Source of the DNA: a virus
Direction: 5' to 3' (one strand)
Virus record (IMG/VR): IMGVR_UViG_3300038420_000063
Coordinates: 1 to 23,421 of that record
Length of the DNA: 23,421 nt
In this document: one piece after another, positions 5,714 through 12,353 of the stretch
Numbering within the stretch: the stretch's first letter is position 1
Layout: every line of letters starts with the position of its first letter
The notes under the pieces: model-generated
Database searches by the model: none
The model's input: only the letters and a program-made list of their open reading frames with translations
Told to the model about the DNA's origin: nothing
Translations under genes and position numbers: made by a program

Positions 5714-6429
5714 TGTTAACGGTTAGTTATTTCAGCTCCGGTGTTTCATCGGCAGTAGCCACGAAATTGGAAATAAATCAGATTGACCGGATATTTTACA
5801 CCCATATTAACGATCAACACCCTGATACGATGCGCTTTGTGAAGGCTTGTGAGGCATGGTTCGGAAAGCCAGTGGAAATATGGCAATCTCCATATTTTAA
5901 AACCGTTGACGAAGTTTGCCGTTATCGAAAGTTCATTAAGGCCCCAAATGTCGGAGCACCTTGTACAACGGTCTTGAAAAGAGATGTGCGTAAGCGGTTT
6001 GAATACGAAAACACAGATAATTTGCGAGTGGTGTGGGGCTTTGACTGTAATGAAAAGAATCGTATCGTAAATATCAAGCAGCACATGCCTGAGCAGGAGC
6101 ACATTTTCCCTCTGGTCGAACGGAATATCACCAAAGAAGAAGCTCATGAGATTCTGAACGCTAGTGGGATAAAACGCCCTGTCATGTATGATATGGGATA
6201 TCACAACAATAATTGCATTGGCTGTGTTAAAAGTGGTGGGATGGGATATTTCAACCGAATAAAAATTGATTTTCCAGAAGTTTTTGCATCACGGGCAAAG
6301 CTGGAGCGTGATTTAGGGTTTTCGATTATCCCGGGAATTTACCTTGATGAACTAAAACCAGAGCAAGGTCGCCACGATCCGCCTATCACTGGGGATTGTG
6401 GGATTTTGTGCGAGGCAATGGCACTTTAG
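5713..6429 (+). CDS. PAPS reductase / ATP-pyrophosphatase-family protein
   Basis: The 238-aa protein starts with an N-type ATP pyrophosphatase loop (FSSGVSS, residues 7-13, a variant of SGGxDS). It continues with HPDTMRFVKACEAWFG, GAPCTT (C84), WGFDCNEKNR, and a Cys pair in NNNCIGCVKSGGMGYF (C168, C171), ending with CGILC (C229, C233). Members adenylate a substrate, and several (PAPS reductase, TtcA, DndC) then handle sulfur, often with an Fe-S cluster. Five conserved-looking cysteines make cluster binding plausible. Phages carry such genes often; the substrate is unknown, and DNA or tRNA thio-modification is a guess. Start chosen for its SD, which lies in a hairpin. Confidence 0.8.
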   Translation: MLTVSYFSSGVSSAVATKLEINQIDRIFYTHINDQHPDTMRFVKACEAWFGKPVEIWQSPYFKTVDEVCRYRKFIKAPNVGAPCTTVLKRDVRKRFEYENTDNLRVVWGFDCNEKNRIVNIKQHMPEQEHIFPLVERNITKEEAHEILNASGIKRPVMYDMGYHNNNCIGCVKSGGMGYFNRIKIDFPEVFASRAKLERDLGFSIIPGIYLDELKPEQGRHDPPITGDCGILCEAMAL

Positions 6430-6655
6430 GCAGTTTTATACACTTCTTTTTCTTTTTAGGTTTTGGGCGATATGAGAGAACAACATCAACAATTTTATCG
6501 AGTTCGGGAGGGGTCTTTTTCATTCTGGAAGTGTATCAAGAGGCAGGTTCAATCGAGTTTACAAATTTAATTGCGGATAGGCCACCGGTGCCGATAAGGC
6601 CGGTTTCCCGACCGGCTTTCCGCTAAAATAATCGGGCAAAACTACGGGAGGTTTT
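6430..6655. other. Intergenic region with a pyrimidine tract and a GC-rich hairpin
   Basis: This 226-base gap holds a T-rich stretch (~6437-6463), the 8-base palindrome CACCGGTG (6583-6590) and the hairpin listed separately. A 32-codon frame from 6471 has no SD, and a longer open frame has no start with an SD. I see no convincing gene here. It may be residue left when the PAPS-reductase-like gene was gained. Confidence 0.4.
6596..6619 (+). terminator. Weak terminator-like hairpin
   Basis: AAGGCCGGT (6596-6604) pairs with ACCGGCTTT (6611-6619) over nine positions with one G:U, around a six-base loop. Only three T residues follow the GC core, so termination would be partial at best. Confidence 0.4.
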
Positions 6656-7036
6656 ATGATAAGCGGCAAAACCTATGCGGAGAAGCTGAAAGACCCACGA
6701 TGGCAGAAGAAACGCCTGGAAATTTTCGAGCGTGATAAGTGGACGTGCCAGGCCTGTGGCGATACAACACAGACACTTAACGTACACCACCGTTTTTATA
6801 AAAGTGGCCTGGACCCCTGGGAGTATAACGAAGTTGACCTTGTAACCCTGTGTGATAATTGCCACGGGATTGAACGAGATCAGCGGGCAGAATGGGAGCA
6901 ATCATTACTTTTGGAGCTTCGATACTCATGTTTTGTGGGGGATTTAGAAAAAATATGTTTTGCCCTGTGTGCAAAAGGAACCCTCGAATATTTATACAAG
7001 GCTGGCACAGAAATTATGCCGAAGGGGGGGGAATAG
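6656..7036 (+). CDS. HNH endonuclease (126 aa)
   Basis: The N-terminal half is a standard HNH domain. KDPRWQKKRLEIFERDKWTCQACG leads into zinc ligands C31 and C34, NVHHRFY gives the catalytic H44-H45 pair, and LVTLCDNCHGIE supplies C66, C69 and H70. The C-terminal half is not conserved in a way I recognise. SD GGGAGG lies 4 bases before the ATG. It lies two bases ahead of the replication-like gene. It may be a phage nuclease for packaging or a host-DNA nuclease rather than a homing enzyme, since it is in line with the operon and well coupled. Confidence 0.85.
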   Translation: MISGKTYAEKLKDPRWQKKRLEIFERDKWTCQACGDTTQTLNVHHRFYKSGLDPWEYNEVDLVTLCDNCHGIERDQRAEWEQSLLLELRYSCFVGDLEKICFALCAKGTLEYLYKAGTEIMPKGGE

Positions 7037-7037
7037 C

Positions 7038-8153
7038 ATGGCAAGACCCGAGCGTAAAGACGTGGACTATTTTCCCTTCATTGTAAAGGACGGAAGAACC
7101 CTTTTTGTCCTGGAATCGAAGTATGAGCTGGCCGGCATAGGTTTCTTTACTAATCTGTTCCGGTTTCTCGCAAAGCAGCCGGACCATCATATATGTATTG
7201 GGGATGCCTCGGACCGCATGTATTTCTTTGCCAGGGTGAAATGTAAGGACGAAAATATGGGTATGGATATGCTCGACATGATGGCAACGACGGGCAAGAT
7301 CGACGCCCCTTTATGGCGAGAAAAGAGGGTAATCGCAAGCGAGGATTTTCTTGATTCTATTAAGGATGCGTACAAAGACAGGAAAAATCCCATCATCACT
7401 ATAAATGAAATACGGGCGCTTTATGCCAATAACCGAGCGGGTAATGCGGTTTCTGGTGGGGATAACGTGGCAATAACCGAGTTTCCTTCTCAAAAAGAGC
7501 CGGATAATACACATACTAAACTAAAGGATACTAAACTAAAGAAAAGCAAAGGGGAGGGATTACCCGAACGGGAAAAGAAAAAGACCGAAAAAGGAGAGTT
7601 TAATGCCTTCCTCACACAGTATGGAATAGTGATTGGAAAGATCATGCAAAAGATAACCAATCGGGTCCAGGTAAAGCATGCTACTAATTGGGCAGAAGGA
7701 CACTTCCATGATGGAACAAATCGTGATGCGCTTTTACACACACTTGAAGCCGTCGTAAATTCAAAGAAGCCAATCATAAACATGTATAAGTACCTGGACG
7801 ATATTCTATCGAAAGAGAATGGCAATTACAACGAACGCGAATACCAGGAAGAGCATAAAGACGATAAAGGCAGCCCCGAGGAAGATAAGAAGGCACTCGA
7901 AAGCCTGGGTAGTGTTTTGAAAGGCATTATACCGGCAGAGAACCATGACGTCACAATAAAAGCACAGTGTGGTAAGTGTAATAAATTCTATGACCATACC
8001 CTTGTTGAAAACGGCGTATGCTGTTTTTGTAATCCAGGCATCATAACAATGAAGTGCCCTCAATGCACCAGGACCGTCGGTAAGAACATTCTTAACCAGG
8101 ACACAGGACTTTGTATTCACTGCGAGCCAAGAGCGACACATGGCAGAATTTAG
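7038..8153 (+). CDS. DUF4373 (Lin1244/Lin1753-like) replication-associated protein with zinc-rich C-terminus
   Basis: The start at 7038 (MARPERKDVDYFPF) follows a GGGGGGG SD. MARPxRKxxDYFPF is the typical beginning of DUF4373, found in phage replication-initiation-like proteins, with winged-helix features in residues 1-130 (ESKYELAGIGFFTNLFRFLA). A charged linker (~150-200) is followed by a second helical part. The last 75 residues hold CxxC pairs (CGKC, CCFC, CPQC, CIHC), consistent with two zinc ribbons. The product is 371 aa. It probably helps load the replication machinery. An earlier ATG in the same frame lies inside the HNH gene and lacks an SD. Confidence 0.75.
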   Translation: MARPERKDVDYFPFIVKDGRTLFVLESKYELAGIGFFTNLFRFLAKQPDHHICIGDASDRMYFFARVKCKDENMGMDMLDMMATTGKIDAPLWREKRVIASEDFLDSIKDAYKDRKNPIITINEIRALYANNRAGNAVSGGDNVAITEFPSQKEPDNTHTKLKDTKLKKSKGEGLPEREKKKTEKGEFNAFLTQYGIVIGKIMQKITNRVQVKHATNWAEGHFHDGTNRDALLHTLEAVVNSKKPIINMYKYLDDILSKENGNYNEREYQEEHKDDKGSPEEDKKALESLGSVLKGIIPAENHDVTIKAQCGKCNKFYDHTLVENGVCCFCNPGIITMKCPQCTRTVGKNILNQDTGLCIHCEPRATHGRI

Positions 8154-8574
8154 AGAATCACAGGAGCTTTTAGAGATAGCTCAAAAACTTATAGAACGTA
8201 TCGACAGGGTAGGGCATATCAATGTCAAAGAAATACTCTTTCTCGACGAACTTGAACTCACGCCAAAAGCTCTCGCACGTTGCTACAGCTTACAAGATCT
8301 ACCCATCCAATTCTTTACCGACAAAAAATACTGCATTGTTGTTTATCGAGCGAATATTGATTACCTTTCCAAACCGCAACTTGTTATTTTGGTATTACAT
8401 GAACTGATGCACATTCCACTATTAGGCCAAAAGACCATAGATCACGACGTTAAAGACTTCGCAGCGCTCTTAAATCTTAACTGGAATTGGACAAAACGAG
8501 GCGCAGAAGTGCCGGATATACTCGAAATAGGCTCTACGAGCGAGTTTGACGAAAATTCGCCGCTCGAGGATTGA
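8140..8574 (+). CDS. Putative phage metallopeptidase (HExxH)
   Basis: The 144-aa protein carries the zinc protease motif HELMH (H87, E88, H91) followed by DHDVKDF (H102, D103), the layout of the putative phage metallopeptidase family. The preceding hydrophobic strand LVILVL fits. The family is common next to terminase genes, but its target is not established. It overlaps the replication-like gene by 14 bases and has only a weak SD (AGAG), so translation is probably coupled. No signal peptide is present, so it should act in the cytoplasm. Confidence 0.8.
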   Translation: MAEFRESQELLEIAQKLIERIDRVGHINVKEILFLDELELTPKALARCYSLQDLPIQFFTDKKYCIVVYRANIDYLSKPQLVILVLHELMHIPLLGQKTIDHDVKDFAALLNLNWNWTKRGAEVPDILEIGSTSEFDENSPLED

Positions 8575-8593
8575 CGAGGATGAGAAAAAAGAT

Positions 8594-9172
8594 ATGGCCA
8601 TGAGCATTGATACGGCAGAAATCGTAGAAAAAACAGATACGCACGAAGCCACAACGTACAGACCAAATCCAGCGGGGCGAAAGCTCCTGGAAGTTCTTTT
8701 GAATCCGGAGCATAGGTTCAAACCGGTAACTGAGATCTGTGTACTGGCAAAAATAAACAGAAGAACTTACTACCGCTTGGCGCATGATAAAAAATTTATG
8801 TGCCATTACAAAAGCGAGAGCCAGCGTTTTGTTCGTATGAGCCAGGGGCCCATGGTAAGCGCCCTGGTGAAATCCGCGGTCCGAGGAAATCCCCAAAATC
8901 TTAAAACAGCTTTAGCTATGGCCGATCTCTACAAAGAGAAGATGGGCATGGTCCTTAATCCGGATGCGAATGGAAACCCGCAGCCGGTCCAGTTGAAAAG
9001 CGACATGGAGCTGGCCGTGAAGTTTGCACGGGCCGCGCATCTATTGTTAAGTAATCCCCAGGTGGCAAAACTCATACAGGATAAACTTAATGCAAACACA
9101 AATGCTGGGAACGGAATCGATAGCGGAGATAACGCGATTGATCTCGTACCTGACGCCACAGACAAAGATTGA
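8594..9172 (+). CDS. terS: Terminase small subunit (probable)
   Basis: The 192-aa protein contains an N-terminal helix-turn-helix-like segment (RFKPVTEICVLAKINRRTYYRL) that resembles the DNA-recognition domain of small terminases, then helical segments for oligomerisation (MVSALVKSAVRGNPQNLKTALAMADLYK). It is directly upstream of the large subunit. ATG at 8594 was chosen because it follows the metallopeptidase stop with a GAGG 14 bases upstream. A TTG further upstream would extend it inside the previous gene. It overlaps the TerL frame by 83 bases if TerL starts at 9090. Confidence 0.75.
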   Translation: MAMSIDTAEIVEKTDTHEATTYRPNPAGRKLLEVLLNPEHRFKPVTEICVLAKINRRTYYRLAHDKKFMCHYKSESQRFVRMSQGPMVSALVKSAVRGNPQNLKTALAMADLYKEKMGMVLNPDANGNPQPVQLKSDMELAVKFARAAHLLLSNPQVAKLIQDKLNANTNAGNGIDSGDNAIDLVPDATDKD

Positions 9173-10679
9173 GCTTCACCAGGTCCTCGACGATATAGTG
9201 CCGGATTGGGGCCCGCTGCCTGGCCAGCAAAGCCTCGCGTATGAAAGCGCGGCCGATATTCTTTACTATGGCGGGGCTGCCGGCGGCGCTAAATCAGATC
9301 TGCTCCTGGGCCTGGGCCTTACGAAACATACGCTTTCAGTTATCTACCGGCGTGAATCTACACAGCTCGAAGGGCTCACGCAGCGGCTTATCTACGACAT
9401 GCTCAACTCGAAAAAGGGCTGGAATGATACCAAGCATACACTTCGTCGCGGCGGCCGGCTGATACAATTCGGCTCTTGCAAGGATGCAGGTGACGAGATT
9501 GCTTACCAGGGCCGCCCGTACGATCTTGTAGGCTTTGATGAAATTACACATTTCCTCTATAGCCAATTCCGCTTCCTCATCGGCTGGAACCGTACGACGA
9601 AACCAGGGCAGCGCTGCCGCGTGGTATGCACCGGTAACCCGCCGACGGCCGCAGAAGGTCGATGGGTTATTGAGTTTTGGGCGCCATGGTTGGACCCGCA
9701 GCATCCAAACCCCGCCGCACCTGGCGAGCTCCGGTGGTTTTCAACGATCGACGGTAAGGACCAGGAAGTTGAGGACAGTACGCCGTTTGATCATAACGGC
9801 GAGCTCATAACCCCAAAATCCCGTACATTCATTCCTTCCAAAGTAACCGACAATCCTTTCTTGATGGCCACCGGCTACATGTCACAGCTCCAGGCGCTTC
9901 CGGAACCATTGAGATCTCAAATGCTCCGCGGCGATTTCCAGGCCGGCGTATCCGACGACGTTTGGCAGATCATCCCGACGTCATGGGTAGAAGAGGCCAT
10001 GAAACGCTGGACGCCCGACGGTAAGAAGGGTTACATGACGTCTGCCGGTGTTGATGTGGCCAGGGGCGGCAGTGCCAACACGGTAATTGCTACGCGGTAT
10101 GGCACCTGGTATCCCGAGCTCAAGAAGTTTCCTGGGTCCGAAACTCCTAACGGGGCAATCACGGCCGGCTTGATCATATCGGTTGTGCAAGACGGCGCTC
10201 CGGTCCATATCGATGTTATCGGCGTCGGCGGTTCTCCATACGATCACCTGGTATCGAACAACGTCCAGGCAATCCCTATTAACAGTGCATCGAACGAAAA
10301 CCTGGAAGGGCAGAAAGACAAAGCCTCGGACCGGCTGTCCTTCCGGAACTGGCGCTCGCTTATGTGGTGGCGGTTTCGAGAAGCCCTTGACCCTCTCTTC
10401 AATGCGAACCTGGACCCCAGGCATAAAGACTATCAACCACCGGTCGCGCTGCCGCCGGACCCGAAACTCAAAGCAGATCTGTGTGCTCCCAGGTGGAAGT
10501 TGACGTCAAGCGGCATCCTGGTTGAGCCGAAGGTCGATATTGAAAAACGCCTGGGCCGATCGGTTGATGATGGCGACGCGGTGATCATGGCATGGATAGA
10601 TACGCCGAAGGTTGCGCCGAAGCATGTCGGCTCGAATTGGCGGGCTCACAAACCGAAGGGCTCCTGGAGGTCGGGATGA
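9090..10679 (+). CDS. terL: Terminase large subunit (ATPase and nuclease)
   Basis: This is the packaging motor. The ATPase half shows Walker A (GGAAGGAKS, residues 61-69), Walker B (DLVGFDE, 145-151, E151 catalytic) and coupling motif (CTGNPP, 180-185). The nuclease half shows the RNase-H-like acidic residues at GVDVARGG (D322), HIDVIG (D375) and VDDGDAV (D494/D496). The 529-aa length is normal. The start at 9090 has AGGA 8 bases upstream but gives an unusually long overlap with terS; a GTG at 9198 is an alternative that would still keep Walker A. The stop overlaps the next ATG. Confidence 0.93.
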   Translation: MQTQMLGTESIAEITRLISYLTPQTKIELHQVLDDIVPDWGPLPGQQSLAYESAADILYYGGAAGGAKSDLLLGLGLTKHTLSVIYRRESTQLEGLTQRLIYDMLNSKKGWNDTKHTLRRGGRLIQFGSCKDAGDEIAYQGRPYDLVGFDEITHFLYSQFRFLIGWNRTTKPGQRCRVVCTGNPPTAAEGRWVIEFWAPWLDPQHPNPAAPGELRWFSTIDGKDQEVEDSTPFDHNGELITPKSRTFIPSKVTDNPFLMATGYMSQLQALPEPLRSQMLRGDFQAGVSDDVWQIIPTSWVEEAMKRWTPDGKKGYMTSAGVDVARGGSANTVIATRYGTWYPELKKFPGSETPNGAITAGLIISVVQDGAPVHIDVIGVGGSPYDHLVSNNVQAIPINSASNENLEGQKDKASDRLSFRNWRSLMWWRFREALDPLFNANLDPRHKDYQPPVALPPDPKLKADLCAPRWKLTSSGILVEPKVDIEKRLGRSVDDGDAVIMAWIDTPKVAPKHVGSNWRAHKPKGSWRSG

Positions 10680-10879
10680 AAGCTGACGCGACATGCAAAT
10701 ACTGTGGCGCGAAGCTCTAGCTGGGGAAGAGCAAGGACATTACCCCGAACTTGAGGGCGAGTGCGATCTGCATATTCGAGCGCGGCCATGCTGCATGTAA
10801 AGATGGTGTGGTCCGGTGGCCGAAGGCGCTGACAGACGAAGAGGCCATGGAAGTATTTTCAGAAGCGGATGGAGGTTGA
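10676..10879 (+). pseudogene. Small zinc-finger-like gene interrupted by an in-frame amber codon
   Basis: The ATG overlaps the terL stop (ATGA). The frame reads MKADATCKYCGAKL, then TAG (10718-10720), then continues open for 52 codons to TGA at 10877-10879. Read through, the product would be 67 aa with C7, C10, C32, H38 and C41, a plausible zinc finger, and a well-formed acidic tail (WPKALTDEEAMEVFSEADGG). Other genes here end in TAG (409-aa gene, HNH at 7036, 11100), so amber is a normal stop in this phage. No start codon with an SD follows the stop. It is a recent nonsense mutation, a sequencing error, or suppressed in the host. Confidence 0.6.
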
Positions 10880-10920
10880 ATAATAACCGGTATAGCAAAA
10901 GTCAAAAAGGAGGACTGAGA

Positions 10921-11100
10921 ATGGAGAAAGCATTATTTGTGATAGGTGCGTTGTTGGTAATCGCGGTGATCTGTTATTTCATTTGGCGAAACAATCCAAA
11001 GACGGTAGCCGAGGGGAAGGCCGTAGCGGCAGATGTAGGGGATGCGGCGGCCAAAGTGGCCGAGGACGTTAAAGCCGGCGTGGCCGATTTGAAGAAGTAG
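10921..11100 (+). CDS. Single-pass membrane protein (59 aa)
   Basis: ATG at 10921 follows a near-perfect SD (AAGGAGGA). Residues about 4-23 are a transmembrane helix (LFVIGALLVIAVICYFIW), followed by an Ala/Val/Lys-rich helix (the repeated pattern of A-A-D-V-G-D and A-A-K-V-A-E-D-V-K) that looks amphipathic. The layout is N-terminal anchor and cytoplasmic or periplasmic helix. Membrane micro-proteins near terminase genes include holins and pinholins, but one helix and no lysin nearby leave this open. The frame extends upstream, but only this start has an SD. Confidence 0.65.
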   Translation: MEKALFVIGALLVIAVICYFIWRNNPKTVAEGKAVAADVGDAAAKVAEDVKAGVADLKK

Positions 11101-11129
11101 GAATCCAGGAGGGGGGAGGGGGTCAAGCC

Positions 11130-11228
11130 ATGAGCATCTACTACTTCCAGCTCGGCGGTTTGCGCCGCGAGTTCCATAAGGATACCGTGAAGTTTGGGTT
11201 TAAGCCGGAGGCAGCCCATGAAGACTAA
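11130..11228 (+). CDS. Micro-ORF duplicating the N-terminus of the 213-aa protein (32 aa)
   Basis: The frame begins MSIYYFQLGGLRREFHK. The 213-aa gene 200 bases downstream begins MLYQLGGLSREYHH. The shared pattern is Y-QLGGL-RE-(F/Y)-H at the same distance from the start. The upstream purine run includes GGAGG. The protein stops after 32 codons, so it is either a remnant of a tandem duplication or a short gene using the same N-terminal motif. It overlaps the next ATG by 11 bases. Confidence 0.5.
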   Translation: MSIYYFQLGGLRREFHKDTVKFGFKPEAAHED

Positions 11229-11322
11229 CAAAGACTATTCGACGAACAGGGTCCTCGAATGGTGCTACGCCGTGTGGGTGGTCATAATGTTGTTGTTGTC
11301 ATGGTTAATAACGAAAACGTGA
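11218..11322 (+). CDS. Single-pass membrane micro-protein (34 aa)
   Basis: ATG at 11218 has GGAGG 6 bases upstream. After MKTNKDYSTNRVLEW the residues CYAVWVVIMLLLSWLI form one transmembrane helix ending in TKT. Its start lies inside the end of the previous micro-ORF, typical of coupled genes. Function unknown. Confidence 0.55.
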   Translation: MKTNKDYSTNRVLEWCYAVWVVIMLLLSWLITKT

Positions 11323-11338
11323 AGGAGGGAATTGCTTT

Positions 11339-11980
11339 ATGTTGTATCAATTAGGCGGTTTAAGCCGAGAGTACCATCACATAGCCGACCGTAACAAGGT
11401 GCCCGTAGTCTACGAGCCGACAATGGTGATTCTCAATGAGCGCATGAAAGGCCGCAGTTTCCATATACCACAGGAAGCCATGTGGAAATACATCGAGCCG
11501 AAGGATAACCAAGATGCAATCGACGCCGACCAGCGCGATTTCAACGAAATAATAAAGGCGATCAATGAGCGCTTCATCAACCTACGGGTCCGGAAGAAGA
11601 TCACTCCGAAGAGTAACGCCCTGGCATGGGATGAGATAGGCCTGGAAACGTGGCAACTACAGATAGCCATGCGGGCCGCGGACTTCGCCATGAAGTCAGC
11701 CATGCGAAACAAGATGCTCCTGTGCCTGGTGTTTAACCTGTCCCTCTGTTTGCAGATATTCGAGATCACGGTTTCCGGTGATTCCATGGCCCAGCTCTTA
11801 ATGTTCATCCAGGACGGACTTGACGAGCTAAAGAACATGGCGCCGCTGGAACCGGAGAAGGGCCAGGTAGCCGGCGAGGCCACGATGTACGAAGGCACTA
11901 CGAAGATCGGCACCAGCGAGGTTAGGATTACGGATACTGAACTGATTACCGAGCACAGCGAAACGGAGGGGAGTGCGTGA
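11339..11980 (+). CDS. Hypothetical phage protein (213 aa)
   Basis: ATG at 11339 has AAGGAGGG about 9 bases upstream. The N-terminus repeats the motif of the 32-aa micro-ORF (YQLGGLSREYH). The middle is helical and charged, residues ~125-142 are hydrophobic (MLLCLVFNLSLCLQIFEI) and could be a membrane segment or a buried core helix. The tail is Thr/Glu-rich (TDTELITEHSETEGSA). It lies between terminase and portal genes, where small head or lysis factors often occur. No family recognised. Confidence 0.65.
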   Translation: MLYQLGGLSREYHHIADRNKVPVVYEPTMVILNERMKGRSFHIPQEAMWKYIEPKDNQDAIDADQRDFNEIIKAINERFINLRVRKKITPKSNALAWDEIGLETWQLQIAMRAADFAMKSAMRNKMLLCLVFNLSLCLQIFEITVSGDSMAQLLMFIQDGLDELKNMAPLEPEKGQVAGEATMYEGTTKIGTSEVRITDTELITEHSETEGSA

Positions 11981-12060
11981 CGGAAGAGGAGTTTATCTAT
12001 AACTTTATTATCCCTATACTCGTGGTGTGGTGGATGCTATGGGAATGTTTTGAGCTATGA
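11977..12060 (+). CDS. Membrane micro-protein, GTG start (27 aa)
   Basis: GTG at 11977 overlaps the previous stop (GTGA), with GGAGGGG just upstream. The 27 residues are an acidic start (TEEEF) and one hydrophobic stretch (NFIIPILVVWWMLW) ending ECFEL. The stop overlaps the next ATG. Size and overlaps at both ends support a coupled micro-gene, but the product has no known counterpart that I recognise. Confidence 0.45.
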   Translation: MTEEEFIYNFIIPILVVWWMLWECFEL

Positions 12061-12266
12061 CAAAAAATCTTGCGCCGGAAGGCCGCGAAATGCTTAATGG
12101 TTTGACTTTCGTTTTGGGCCGTCAAAAAAATTCTATTGACATTCATACCCGAGCTGGTGTAGAGCATGTCCAAATAGAACCTTGTTTTACCGGTCAGATC
12201 GTTTTACATTTCAACGAAGGCGGTTTTGCCGGAGCTGAAAAAAATGTGAAGATGAAATTGAAGTAA
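12057..12266 (+). CDS. Hypothetical protein (69 aa)
   Basis: The ATG overlaps the stop of the 27-aa gene (ATGA) and has no SD of its own, so it relies on coupling. The sequence alternates strands (LTFVLGRQ, SIDIHTRAG, GQIVLHFNEGG), which suggests a small beta domain. One Cys, no membrane segment. It is the last gene before the terminator-like hairpin that precedes the portal gene. Function unknown. Confidence 0.55.
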   Translation: MTKNLAPEGREMLNGLTFVLGRQKNSIDIHTRAGVEHVQIEPCFTGQIVLHFNEGGFAGAEKNVKMKLK

Positions 12267-12307
12267 CACAGTCCAGGACAACGGAAAGCTCTCCCGCCGA
12301 GTAAGCG

Positions 12308-12353
12308 CCGTTCCTGTTTTTGTGGCTTATGCCACGACAGGAGCGGTTTTTTT
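12308..12353 (+). terminator. Strong terminator-like hairpin that contains the portal SD
   Basis: CCGTTCCTGT (12308-12317) pairs fully with ACAGGAGCGG (12337-12346) with one G:U. An inner stem GTGGC/GCCAC (12322-12326 / 12331-12335) caps it, and seven T residues follow (12347-12353). The AGGAG at 12339-12343 in the 3' arm is the only SD for the portal ATG at 12354. Confidence 0.75.

Noticed and set aside
6471-6572. 32-codon frame in the gap behind the PAPS-reductase-like gene
   Set aside because: No SD, no recognisable features and no coupling to neighbours.
10718-10720. Amber recoding as a genome-wide alternative code
   Set aside because: Several other well-supported genes end with TAG, so TAG is a normal stop codon here.
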